The notes beneath the pieces were generated by a model that was given only the letters and a program-made list of their open reading frames with translations, ran no database searches and was not told where the DNA came from. From Dacryopinax spathularia (taxonomy: Eukaryota; Basidiomycota; Dacrymycetes; Dacrymycetales; Dacrymycetaceae): a stretch of DNA of 64,000 nt. Positions 53,805 through 64,000 of the stretch are shown in pieces. Positions within the stretch are counted from its first letter, which is position 1, and each line of letters opens with the position of its first letter. The translations under genes and the position numbers were made by a program. The DNA lies in the NCBI GenBank assembly GCA_037974965.1, contig JBBPFI010000006.1, forward strand, positions 372,001 to 436,000. The letters are read 5' to 3'.

Positions 53805-56800
53805 ATGTATGCGCTCCGATCTGAGCTGGGCGTGCTGCGTCACACAGCGGCAGCGGCAGCGTCGACTTCCCGTTCTCTCTCCGCTGAGTCAAGTCGGACG
53901 GCGGCAGCATGGGGAGGAATGAGTCGAAGTAGGACTCGGCCTGCCTCCAGGTACGTCCGTTCGCTTGCTTGTTTGTTTCGTTGACCGGGGGAGTTGATTA
54001 TGGCCAAACAGCAAAGAGAGCGTCCAGCGGTACACGACAATATTTTCCTTTTTCCGGTCTTTACATTCCTCTCCCTGCTCCTCAGCTCCGTCTACACCAT
54101 CCCACTCCCCCGTCTCCAGCTCAGCCTTACGAGCCTCGACATCCACCAACCCGCGGGCGACATTATCAAGCGCATACATCTCCCGCTCGCGGCCTGCACT
54201 GCCTTGTCCGGCAGGGTATGGGTCGTACTATGTGACAAGAGGGAAGAAGAAGAAAGCTAGAGCGGGGGCGCCGAGTTGGCTATATGACCTGCGGGAGTGG
54301 GAGCGGGAGTTGGAGTTGGAGTTCGAGGGAGATGGGGAGAAGGGGGAGAGAGAGGGGTATCATTCCACTCCTCCGAATGAGCCGAGGCCAGCTCGACCTT
54401 CGGGTGAGGATGGAGGCGAGGAGAAAATGGCAGTAAGGGTGAGGGGAGGAGAGGGTGGGGAAGAGGGCGGGGATGGACCTCCTGCGCCGGGGTCGGGGTC
54501 TGCGACGATGCCGGAGCGATCGGAGGAGCGAGCGGTGCATCTTCCACCGCCGGTCGCCCCGCCTCCGGTGCAGGCGTCGCTGTCCTTCGGCAGACCGACG
54601 GAGCAGGTTATACCAACGGCGTCGTCTGCTCCTTCGCTGCTTCGGTCGAGCGATACTATCCCCGCCTCCACCATTCCTGTCACGTCTGCAGGGCCCAGCT
54701 CGCAGATGACAATCCCGCAAACTCCCTCGACGATGTATCAACCGGCGCCGACAGCTACACGTGCTACGCCGGCGATCCCGCAGGCGTCGTCCTCGACGAC
54801 AGGTCCGGCGGCTGTAGCGCATATACCTCCCACTCAAGCACCTTACAGTCCAGCAAGTCATACACCACCCGTTTCGCTGCCTCGTGTACCTCCTGCTCAG
54901 CCCTCGCAGCTGCCTAAGCCGTCTTTTTCAGCTCAATCCCCTCCCGTCCAACCAGGTTCATCAGGAGCTTCACCAGAGGCTGCTCAAGCCTCTCCTACTC
55001 CGCCACGCCATGTACCTCCTGCTGAGCCCTCGCAGCCTTCGCAGCCTTCTTCAGCTCCCCCTCCTTTCAAGCAGCCAGCTTCATCAGGAGCTTCACCAGG
55101 GGCTGCTCGAGCACCTCTCACTCCGCCACCTCACATACCTCCCGCTCAGCCTTCACCGCCTTCGCGTCCTTCTTCAGCTCCTCCTACCGACCAACCGGCT
55201 TCACCAGGAGCTTCTCGAGAGGCTGCTCAAGTACCTCCCCCGCCGCCCAGCCATCCATTACCTTCCCCGCCTCCTCAAGAGCCTCCTGCTCAGCCCTCAC
55301 AGCCTTCGCAGTCTTCTTCAGCTCCTCCTACTCCTCCCGACCAGCCGGCTTCGCCTGGGGCACCACCCGAGCCTCCGAAAGGAGATCCACCGTACCTTCG
55401 CTTCTATCCTCGCCACCTACGACGTCTAGCTCGTTCGCTACCGTACATCCATATCCGTCCACCTTCGATCGATGATATCCTCAAAGTCACCACGGGGTTC
55501 TGGCAGCGCTTGTCCGTTCGGTTTCGCTGGCTCACTATCCGGAGCTTCCGGCGATTCACGGCAGAAGAATACGGCACGTTCTTGGGCTGGTTCGTCCTAA
55601 GCCAGACGGTTTGGTTGCTCCTAGGAACGACGACATTCGTTGGAGCGATCGTCCTTACCCTCAATAGCTTACGGCTGCAACACTACGTTGCCGGAGTGAT
55701 CAGCAAGTACTTGACCTCCGAAACGGGCTGGGACATCGCCTATGAATCTGCTACAGTACCAAGATGGAGAGACGCCACGATCTCGTTCAAGAACGTCTAT
55801 GTCTCGCAGAAGCCGAAGACGTATACAGCTACAAACGAGGATGGGACGACTGAGGAGCGGGCGAGCTATATGACCGTCAACCTCGATATCGATTCGATCG
55901 ACGTGACGCTCAGCCTGTGGAGGTGGTTAGACGGGAAAGGATTGGTCAAGAATGCGGTCGTCAAGGGCGTACGGGGCGTTATGGGTGAGTCACCATTTTC
56001 CGCGCATACTGCATATATGCTCATTTAGACCTAGATCGGCGTAACGTATACTGGGATCCCGATAAGGTCTACAACCCGGCCGACTTCCGTCATCAGCCCA
56101 CGCCGGGAGCGTTCGAGCTTGAATCACTCAGGATCGAGGATGCCCTCGTCACGGTCTACCAGACCCGGCGGTTCCGCCCGTTCTTCGTGTCGATCTTCAA
56201 GGCGGAAATTGGTCGGTTCCGGCGGCAGTGGATGTTCTACGATTTCATCTCGGCTGAGAGCATTGTTGGGCAGTTTGATAATTGCTTGTTCAGTGTGCAT
56301 AAGCCGCAGAGCGTGAGCCGGACGAGGGATGCTGCGATGAAGGAGGAGGGCTGGAAGCGATTGGTACGTTCCTTAGCAGAACGTACGCTTTCTGTGCTGA
56401 CCCGTCTGTAGTCCCGTCTGCGGATCGACGGCGTCAGCATCGACCACTTCAAGGCTACCCTTTCGTCAGAGACCGGCTTATGGTCCTGGATCCAATCAGG
56501 CAAAGTTGACGCCGTGCTCGATATTCGTTTCCCGACGCATCCTGACGACGATAACATCGATCTCGGCCAAATAATTAGCAACATCACCGCCGAGCTTGCA
56601 GAACAGCTTGATCGTCTGCCTGGCCAACGTGAACTTGCTCGACCGGCCTTAGAGGTTCCTGGGGATCTGGAAGAGTCTGAAACGGCCATCGCGGAGGATC
56701 TGCAGGGCGATGCGAAGCAGCGAAAGGTCGAGATCGACATCGACCTTCGGTTCAGGGATCTGAAGGCGGCCGTGCCGATCTTCACGAACGAGCTGAGTTA

Positions 56801-57193
56801 CGTGAACAACGCGCTCATCCGGCCGATTGTAGCCTTTATTAAGTAAATATGCATATTCATCGCGTTCTGTGTACCCTACTAACGCATATATGCAGCGCAA
56901 ACCGCACACTGCTCCCAATCCGCTGCCGTATCGTGAAGGATCTCTCAGACTTTGACGGCTCGTGGACGTTGTGGGAGACAGGCCTGATGGACGATATCGC
57001 CGCGAAGACGTACGATGCGCTCGCGTACCACGTTCAGCACGGGATGAACCGGAATATCAAAGCCGTCAGTCTTTGGAGCTTGCAGATGACGGCTAGCGCC
57101 GTTATTGCTGCGCTGAGGAATGCGTTGGAGCATGCAGGGGATGGGATGTTCAATCTGCAGGCTTTGCAATCTTTGCAGGCGTTCGCGATTTGA
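53805..57193 (+). CDS. Mdm31/Mdm32-type mitochondrial inner-membrane protein
   Basis: The first exon (53805-53950) encodes an Ala/Ser/Arg presequence (MYALRSELGVLRHTAAAAAS) and splices to 54012 in phase (AG|C), entering the long frame that runs through YYVTRGKKKKARAG. About 300 Pro/Ser-rich residues with tandem repeats follow. The conserved part starts YLRFYPRHLRRLARSLPYIH, then FTAEEYGTFLGWFVLSQTVW with a membrane segment, TGWDIAYESATVPRWRDATI, SIDVTLSLWRWLDGKGLVKN, then across introns RRNVYWDPDKVYNPADF, FELESLRIEDALVTVYQ and FKAEIGRFRRQWMFYDFISA. The end is IVKDLSDFDGSWTLWETGLM and the C-terminal helix. Mdm31 and Mdm32 are needed for mitochondrial shape, DNA inheritance and lipid homeostasis. 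Which of the two this is cannot be told. Confidence 0.9.
54880..55370 (+). repeat. Degenerate coding repeats (Pro-rich, about 40 residues each)
   Basis: Within the Mdm31/32-type gene, units of the form PPAQPSQPS...SSAPP..QPASSGAS are repeated about four times with drift. They lie between the presequence and the conserved domain. Confidence 0.75.
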
Positions 57194-58081
57194 CGTGCGA
57201 AGATGACTTTACGTGTTTGACTCATCTGGGGTATGACGCGACCGGACAATACGCGTTTTGAAAACCACATCGCTTCTCACTATGTGCATTGTATACCCTG
57301 TACTATGAGCCCGCCAATGTTTATGATGATGTTCCGTGATCATTGATTTGCATTAAACGTTGACCATATGGGAAGATAAAGGATCGTACTCATCCTTGAC
57401 GTAAAACGAACGAGCGGAAGCTCCCTTTGAGCATGGACGCGGCGCTAGACGGACGTCCGGCTTGACTTTCAATTGTCGACGTCCATTTGCAACTATGCAG
57501 CCAGATCATCACAACGTCCCCACCTTCAGGTATCAAACAGACTTCCCCCTATCATCACACAACAATGATCTCCGGCTTGCCGCTGATCATCAACACAGAA
57601 AGAAGCATGGCTGTGCTTCTTTCTTCTGACGTGTTCTCGGAGCCCTTGGTCAGGCGCCTGCAGGCCGCGAATAACGACCGGCCGACCACTCTAATAAACA
57701 AAAGACGAAAAACGGCGCACGCTCTCGTTGCCCCTCTTTCGTCTTTCCCACCACCTACTGTCAACTCTCGTTCATCCGCCCTTGCTTACTCTCTCGTTTC
57801 TCCTCGCTCGACTCTCGTTCCTCTGGACGACGGGCCCGCTCAAGACGTTCGCGGGCCCGCGTCGTACTATCGCACTGTCGACTGCTTGAGTGCGTCTCCG
57901 CTCGCTTTCCCCCGCCCTCGCCTCCCTCTCGTTTTCGCCGAATATCTCGCACGCTCGTCTCATCTGCCCTTCGTCCATCGTCCGACCTGGCCCCCGCGCG
58001 CGAAACCTCTTTCTGGAGGGTTGGCAGCAGCGTCCTGACAGAAGGTTGCCACACGTGCTATCGCGTCCGTTCCCGGACGAC
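57194..58081. other. Intergenic region, possible long 5' UTR
   Basis: Between the Mdm31/32-type gene and the zinc-finger gene. A plus-strand open frame (57487-58038) shows no recognisable domain. Pyrimidine-rich DNA at 57725-57990 suggests a promoter or 5' UTR. Confidence 0.35.
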
Positions 58082-59242
58082 ATGGACGAACGCTGGAACC
58101 GGGACGACATCGAGCGGCTCCTGGTCGACGCCTTCCGGCCTGGCGGACTCATCTGCCAGTGGGTCCATACGGATGTCGACCCGCGGATGGACAAGCTGAT
58201 CCGCCGGAACTGTGGCCGTCTATATCAGACCGGAGCGCTATTGCTGAAGGTGCGCTGGTTCCTCTTGTCGGACTAGGACAACCTGTGCTAACTGGTCTCC
58301 TAGCACGTCCGGGTTGCCCACTGCCAGCCAGCTCCGGCCTCGGACAGCAAGCAGCATGGCACGGCCTCCCGGCCCGCCAAACGCTTCCGGTGCTGCTGGC
58401 CAAGGTGTCCGGGCGCCAAGTTTGCGACACCGGATGAGCTGTATGAGCATGTCAGGGATGCACACATCTCTCGACTGCTCTACAGGCTGTGTCCTTACGA
58501 GGAGTGCCCGGCTCAGCCTTCCAGCCTGATCCGGGCGGTTGCCCATCTCCGGGAGCACCTGCAATCCGGCTGGCCTGAGCCAACTCCCCACCTGATCCCC
58601 CTCTCCTTTCTTTCCCCACCTCCTTCCCTTCCAACCCACCCAGTTCCCCTATGGGATCTGGAGGTCCATGTGCGGCTGCCCCAGCGCACATTCCAGCAGC
58701 CGCTGGCACTAGTCAACCAGCCGTTGGCTGCGGTTGACAGTGAGCCAGACACTGCTGAAGACAACTCCGCCTCGGACGAAACAGGTTGCCAGGCTCACCC
58801 AGCCTCGGACAACCCTAACCAGCCAATGCTGGTTCGGCCTCATCCAGCACGCCCCGGCCCATCCCACCTTCAACTTGGCCTTCCCCAGCGTCCACCTACT
58901 CCAAGCCTTCAAGCCCAGCCTGTCCTGCCGGTCCGCTTCTTCCAGCCTCAAGTCGGCTGGGACGCGCGCTCTGCTGCGTCAAACGACAACCCGCCCGGCA
59001 GCAGCGCTCAGCCCGGGTCACCCGGGTCAGCCGGGTCAGCCGGGTCGTCCGGGTTGCCCGCCGCCCATCCGTCGAGGGACAAGGGCAAAGGCAAGGAGAG
59101 CGCACCTACGGATGGCCCAGTCCGACCCACCGACAGCAATCGGCGACCTCGACTTCCCGGCGAACGCGAACGCGAACGACAGCAGTACTGGCCTGGACCG
59201 TCCGGACTCGGCAGCGACGTCCGCCCCGGAACGTCGTCCTAA
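58082..59242 (+). CDS. Zinc-finger (C2H2-like) protein of unknown function
   Basis: Two exons (58082-58249 and 58304-59242) join in phase to 368 residues. The N-terminus (MDERWNRDDIERLLVDAFRP, GGLICQWVHTDVDPRMDKLI) looks globular. Two C2H2-like fingers follow at about residues 80-140: RCCWPRCPGAKFATPDELYE with HVRDAH, and LCPYEECPAQPSSLIRAVAH with LREH. The rest is Pro/Ser/Gln-rich and likely disordered, with a short Gly-Ser tract (PGSPGSAGSAGSSG) from a CCGGGT-type DNA repeat near 59016-59060, then a basic end. Paired fingers of this spacing occur in fungal DNA-binding and chromatin-associated proteins, but I cannot name the family. The start Met lies near the first in-frame ATG after a pyrimidine-rich leader. 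Confidence 0.7.
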
Positions 59243-61477
59243 CCCGCCAGCCCCTAACCCAACCGCTCACTGGGCAAGAAGCACGCTCGCTTCCAGTGTC
59301 GCATCGAACGAGCCTACAACGTACATACCGTACATAGGACGACAATACCCAATAACCCGCTTTCAACCCTAACCCAGTAGATACAAAGAGGCGAGCAGGC
59401 AACGCCTCAACCCCCAACAAAATCAATTACCAAGACGCCATCGGCATCCCCGCGTTCATCACTCAGCGCAAATCAAATCAACTACCAAGAAGAACAGCCC
59501 GGCATAAAGCAAGAAAAGAACAAAAACAATCAACACACTATCGCCTTTCTTTTATTTCGGCATGGACATTTTCTACGAGGGGGTCAGTCTCAAATATAGG
59601 CGCGCTCAGGGAGAGTGATTGGGAGGTGCGGAGAGCATCGAGAGCGGCATCGACATGCTCAAGGCCTGCACTCTGTCCTATGATAGGTTGACAAGAAAGG
59701 AGGACCGGAGCGATACGGGTTACTCCTGCAAGCTTCGACCAGTGTCCGATGACGAGAAGAGTACATTCCCTCCGAGACAAGCAGGCACGCTCCCGTGCCT
59801 ACTCTCGGAGGGGATCTCATCTCCCATTGCAAGCAACACGTCTGCCAAACTCAACCTCTCACATTTCAAGTCTCCACTGTCGACCTGCTATGACCCCGCT
59901 TCTCCCAACGGCTTCTCTCTTCCGATTACAAGCAGCTAAGGCACGAGGATCTCGCCGTCATCCATTACACAAGACCAGGCCAAACTACGCTTTGGCCATC
60001 ACTTCATCAGCCTTTTTCAGTGCCCTGAGCACCCAGACGAAGGCCGGAGCGTCCGAAACGTCTGTCCTTCCGCTGCCTCACGAGCCTCCGGAGCTCTCTC
60101 AATAAATCAGGCCACCCACATGAGTCTGTCATCATCCCAATCGTCTCTTTCATATCACCGCTCTCAAGATGTCTCTCTCTCTTACGGGCGATGAATTTTC
60201 TGCGATCGAGCTTCAACCTCCATGAATGGCTGCCAAGATCGATCGACCTCAACATGCTGGGACATTTCACTGCACCAGGCGACAAGAAGATCAACACCAC
60301 CAGCGTTCGCCTGAAGGACCATGCGACTCACAGGTTCGGCATGTGCACAAACACCCAACGGCTGGTTCCCGGCCCCGTCTTCTGTCTCCCGTCTCCCTCT
60401 TAACCATCTTCGGGTGCATCAATCAAGTCTGTCACTCAACCGATCATTCTCCATTTCGGGTTTCCCATCAAGCGCTCAAGAAGATCAAGAAGTACGTCAT
60501 GGCATTCTTGATCGTCCATTTCAAGCACATGTCAGTTTCGGCAAATTCATTGATTTCACACGATTTCACCGATTTCGCCGATTTGCCAATCTTGCCGATT
60601 TCCTGTCTCATTGATGTCTCTCTTTCTTTCTTTCTTTCTCTCTCTCTCTCTCTCCCCCTCTCCCTCTCTTTTTCTCTCTCGCTACAATCTCCCACAACCA
60701 GGCCTAAGCTCCCAAGCTAAAGCTGCCTGGTTGCCGTCCGCCACCCAGCTGCATTCATAAGAGAAGTAGCCGTTCGGCCAGACAACCCTATCACACAAAC
60801 CCACAACCAACCTAACCCTGACCTCACCCCGCACCAGCGCTCACTGCTTCGGTGTGGGATACAACATCAACATCATCCACACTCCTTTTTTCCCATCTGT
60901 CTGTCTGTCTTTTCTGTTCAGTGTTTACTTCCAGCTAGTCTTAGTGTCCTAGTTTGACATGATGTTCACAATCCATTTATTCATTGCTGCTGCTTCCGCA
61001 GAGAAATTGGTGTGCCGGAATGATCAGTAGGAGCAGGAATATGAGGAATATGAGCTCTGCATTTAATGCATAGGGGGGGTGAATTATTTTCGGCAACTCT
61101 TGAGGATTGAAAAAGGGTGTTCGATTTGACTTGGAAGACTAGATAAGCGCGAGCGAGATTGCGGAAGGGAAAAGGGAGGTTAATAGGGGGTTGATTAGGC
61201 TTGTTCGATGTAAGATTATCGAACGCGGAGGGGAGGAACGGCAAGATTGTCTTAGTTTGGCCTTAGCGTTGACCTTAGATGTGCGAACGGCACTGTGTGC
61301 AGTATGAGGAGTGCTCTGGCCCAGCTGTCCAGCCTGTGAGTAGGCCTCAGCGCAGTGTTCGAGTACCCTGCAGGGGGAGCGATCCAGTCCAGATCAAAAT
61401 TCGGTTTATGATTCTATGGGTTCATGATATTCGTCGGTATGCTACAGCTGAGATTGTCTCTATTCCGGGCGATCGAA
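59243..61477. other. Large gene-poor stretch with CT microsatellite
   Basis: About 2.2 kb between the zinc-finger gene and the convergent Mpv17/Sym1 gene, the longest gap in the right half. Open frames are short and unrelated to any family I know. A CTTT/CT microsatellite lies near 60615-60680. No RNA gene was recognised. Confidence 0.4.
60615..60682. repeat. CTTT/CT microsatellite
   Basis: Tandem CTTT units pass into (CT)n and CCCT runs. It is intergenic. Confidence 0.9.
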
Positions 61478-62214
61478 TTATGCTTTCGTCGGCTCATCCT
61501 TCACAGCCTGCGAATTCGCATACGACAGGTATGTGCTAACGCCCATCAGCACATGCTCTGGCAGGTTGAAAGAAAGAAAGCCACTCACTTCCAGAACAAC
61601 GACACGACATTAACGACCAGCAAGCGATGATGCAGCGGCACAACGCTAAAGTTGACCAACTGGGTCGGGATGAACACACCCCAGTTCCTAACCAGGGTCG
61701 GAGCCCACGCTTCCTCCAATCTCCGCTTCACTTCCTTTGTCCCTTGGCCTTCCATCAGGGCCATGCTGGAGAAGAAAATGGCGACTATAGCGGGGGTGAG
61801 GACGAATTGGTCCAGGCCGACTTTGAGCAGGACGACGAATTTTGGCGAGGGGGGAGGGGAGAGCCGGGCGAGAGGGAGACGCTCGAGGAGGGTGTACCAG
61901 CGCGAGATTATGGGCGCGAAGATTAGACCGCCGTACAGGGTTAGGCGGGCGGTGCGGGTGTACTGCACGTCCTGTCAGACGATCTCCTCCGAATATGACA
62001 TAAAGACAAAAGCGCACATCATGTTTTGCTAAGCCCTTTCGTTCGATACCCTGCTGTGCCAGTACGTCTCCGGCGCCGAAGAGGACCGCTGTGGGGATCA
62101 TGAGAGCGGGGTTGAGCATGGGGAGGAGGACCTGAGCGTACCGGCCGAAGCCATCCCCGTGAGCAGAGGTCTGCGAGCTGCGAGGGTGTTGTACCCTCGC
62201 AGAAAAGAGGCCAT
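61478..62214 (-). CDS. SYM1: Mpv17/PMP22-family membrane protein (Sym1-like)
   Basis: Four exons join in phase from the start at 62214 (MASFLRGYNTLAARRPLLTG) to TAA at 61480-61478. The order is exon 1, then AVLFGAGDVLAQQGIERKGL, then DVQYTRTARLTLYGGLIFAP with IISRWYTLLERLP, FVVLLKVGLDQFVLTPAIVA, VRNWGVFIPTQLVNFSVVPL, VVNVVSLFWN and finally TYLSYANSQAVKDE. These are the Mpv17/PMP22 hallmarks, with four predicted membrane segments and a length of about 200 residues. The yeast homologue Sym1 is a mitochondrial inner-membrane protein needed for respiratory growth on ethanol at high temperature. The DVLAQQ, DQFVLTP and W-PTQLVNF motifs are intact. Subfamily assignment is by similarity of motifs only. 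Confidence 0.93.
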
Positions 62215-62731
62215 TTCCACACACTCTCCCAGCTAGTAGTCCGACGATGTCCAAGAGCAAGAGATGCAGACCGGTCCACAACGCAAGATCAACCCCAAGA
62301 CCAAGGATGAAGAGCAAGCAAGACCGGACTGAACAAGACGTAAACCAATCGTCAACAAGCGTTGGACCGCACCCCACAACGCTTCAGCCTCACCATCACA
62401 CCTCCGGCCCAACAGCGTCAGGGCCCAATCATGCCCGGGCCAACTTCGGCACCGACGGCCTTGGCAACGCGAGCGATGAACGGAAGCTAATTTTGGTGAG
62501 GGGTCTCGCTTCCCTCCGAAGGGGTTCGGGGTTTGCCGGTGGCGCGGCAATGGGCGATATTTGCTGACTGACTTTGGAGTCATTTGCTGGGTGCTGGTGC
62601 TTAACTATCGCACTGTCCACTGCTTCGCTGCTTACACGTCTCTCTCTCCCCTACTTCCTTCTATTTCAGCACACTCGTATTCGACAGCAAGCACCTATAT
62701 CAACAAGCTATAATATCGACCATCAATAAAA
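62215..62731. promoter_or_regulatory. Divergent promoter region of SYM1 and REI1
   Basis: About 520 bp between two divergent housekeeping genes. A pyrimidine-rich tract (62640-62665) precedes REI1. A long shadow frame is present but no gene is recognised. Confidence 0.35.
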
Positions 62732-64000
62732 ATGGCTGCCGTTGTTGCCCCTGCTACGCATACGATGCATGGCGCTGACGGCCAACCGCTCTTCACTTGC
62801 TTGTCATGCTCCATCGCCTTCCTCTCCGCCGAGGACCAGCGCGCTCACTACAGGAGCGACCACCATAGATACAATATGAAGGTACGCTCTTCCTTCCCTA
62901 CATTATTACTCGATAGACGCTGATTTGCCCTCCTTAGCGCCGAGTAGCCAACCTCCCCCCAGTCTCAGCATCCGTCTTCAACCAAAAAGTGCTCGACAGA
63001 CGGGCCGAGACGGCCGTGACGGTCAGCGTAAAAGACACGACGTGCGAGTTATGCAAGAAAGTGTACGGGAGCGAGGGCGCGTATAGGGCTCATATGGGGA
63101 GTAAGAAGCATAAGGATAACGAGCTGCAGGCTGCTATTGCTTTGAGCTTGAGGCAGCAGAGAGGGGAGGTTACGGAGGAAGAGAAGAAGGATGAGAAGGA
63201 GGTGGATGAGGTGCCGAGCTACCAGGCTCCTGTGGTGGACGAAGTGCCGTCTGCTCCTGAAGCTGCTGTATCATCCACACCAGCAACGGAACCGGCAAAG
63301 CCTACAACGTCGGGTCCAGCAGACGTGGATATGGACTCAGACACCGAGATCGAGCAGACCCTCGAACAAAAGCTCGCCTCGGCCCGCACACACCTCACCC
63401 CCTCCTCCTGCCTCTTCTGCCCCGTCCAGTCCTCCTCCATCGACGCCAACCTCGCACACATGTCCTCCGCGCACTCGTTCTTCCTCCCCGACGCCGAATA
63501 CCTCTCCGACCTCCCCGGCCTGCTCACTTACCTCGGAGAGAAAATTGCGATTGGGAACGTATGCTTGTACTGTAATGGAAAGGGCAGGGCGTTCCACTCC
63601 CTCGAAGCGGTCAGGAAACATATGATCGATAAGGGACACTGTAAGGTCGCTTATGATTCCGAGGAGGACCGGTTCGAACTGGGAGAGTGGTACGACTTTG
63701 AGAAGAGCTATCCGCGGAAGAAGGGCAAGAAGTCGTCGTCGTCCTCCAAGTCAAAGTCGGCCAAGGTCACCGTTGAAGAGGAGGACGAGGACCAGGAGAT
63801 GGCAGATGAAGGAGAGGAGTGGGAAGACGTCTCGGACGACGGCCAGGAAGCGGACGAGATCATCGAAGTCTCCGACTTTGAGGAAGACTCTGACTCTGAC
63901 TCGGACGACCGCCCACAAATCACCTTCGGCGACACGCCCTTCGAGCTCGTCCTCCCCTCCGGCGCGCGTATCGGGCACCGCAGCCTCAAGCGGTACTACG
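62732..64000 (+). CDS. REI1: 60S biogenesis factor Rei1/ZNF622 (cut by window edge)
   Basis: This is a cytoplasmic pre-60S maturation factor that follows Arx1 and Tif6 release and probes the exit tunnel. Exon 1 (62732-62881) encodes the first C2H2 finger, FTCLSCSIAFLSAEDQRAHY with HYRSDHHRYNMK; the next exon continues RRVANLPPVSASVF. A second finger is CELCKKVYGSEGAYRAHMGS with KKH. After an acidic linker come CLFCPVQSSSIDANLAHMSS and YLSDLPGLLTYLGEKIAIGN with CLYCNGKGRAFHSLEAVRKH, then HCKVAYDSEEDRFELGEWYD. A highly acidic stretch precedes LVLPSGARIGHRSLKRYY at the edge. All four finger ligand sets are present. The C-terminal end lies outside the window. Confidence 0.95.

Noticed and set aside
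54232-54260. Start of the Mdm31/32-type protein at 54232
   Set aside because: That codon is GTG inside a longer frame. Splicing from the exon at 53805 gives a proper Met and a mitochondrial presequence.
57487-58038. Plus-strand open frame of 183 codons before the zinc-finger gene
   Set aside because: It is low-complexity and pyrimidine-rich with no domain; better read as 5' UTR or promoter.
59243-61477. Hidden retroelement or gene in the long gap
   Set aside because: No reverse transcriptase, integrase or long terminal repeat pattern was recognised; only short unrelated open frames and a CT microsatellite.

Overview
The window comes from a filamentous basidiomycete fungus, most likely Agaricomycotina. 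Genes are split by many short introns (about 45-65 nt) with GTRNGT donors and CTRAY branch sites. Intergenic DNA is short, and the region is moderately GC-rich with pyrimidine-rich tracts. The gene families (KDZ-type CxC5/CxC6 transposase, fungal BTB proteins, LIM-C1-RhoGAP, TPR-CHAT) fit that group. Species cannot be named from sequence alone. CDS entries span start to stop including introns; exon limits were worked out by hand from splice signals and reading phase.

Left part (1-20.5 kb): the 5' end of a secreted amidase, a BTB/POZ protein, a small conserved protein, a LIM-C1-RhoGAP regulator, ribosomal protein uS5 (RPS2), a second secreted amidase closely related to the first, a haloacetate-dehalogenase-like alpha/beta hydrolase, and a PHD-finger protein resembling Cti6 of the Rpd3L deacetylase complex.

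Middle part (20.5-31.3 kb): an accessory island between two chromatin genes (PHD protein and GCN5). It holds a five-exon KDZ-family transposase-like gene with CxC5 and CxC6 cysteine clusters, three unrecognised genes, a dispersed minisatellite (core CAACACCCATCCAAC) lying in introns, exons and upstream DNA, a second dispersed repeat of about 20 nt that forms the donor side of one intron, and five consecutive stem-loops at its right edge.

Right part (31.3-64 kb): mostly housekeeping genes. These are GCN5 histone acetyltransferase, a CorA-type metal transporter, a small secretory protein, PUS3/DEG1 pseudouridine synthase, a TPR-CHAT protein whose catalytic pair looks lost, a ZCCHC9-like zinc-knuckle protein, a mitochondrial pterin-dehydratase-like protein with a C-terminal zinc knuckle, mevalonate diphosphate decarboxylase, ornithine decarboxylase antizyme with a +1 programmed frameshift, an Mdm31/Mdm32-type mitochondrial inner-membrane protein, a zinc-finger protein, an Mpv17/Sym1 protein, and the 5' part of the 60S biogenesis factor REI1.

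The strongest items for follow-up are the antizyme frameshift site with a 9-bp stem-loop 18 nt downstream, the degenerate CHAT protein, and the repeat-built introns of the accessory island. I did not find an undescribed multi-gene system that I can defend.
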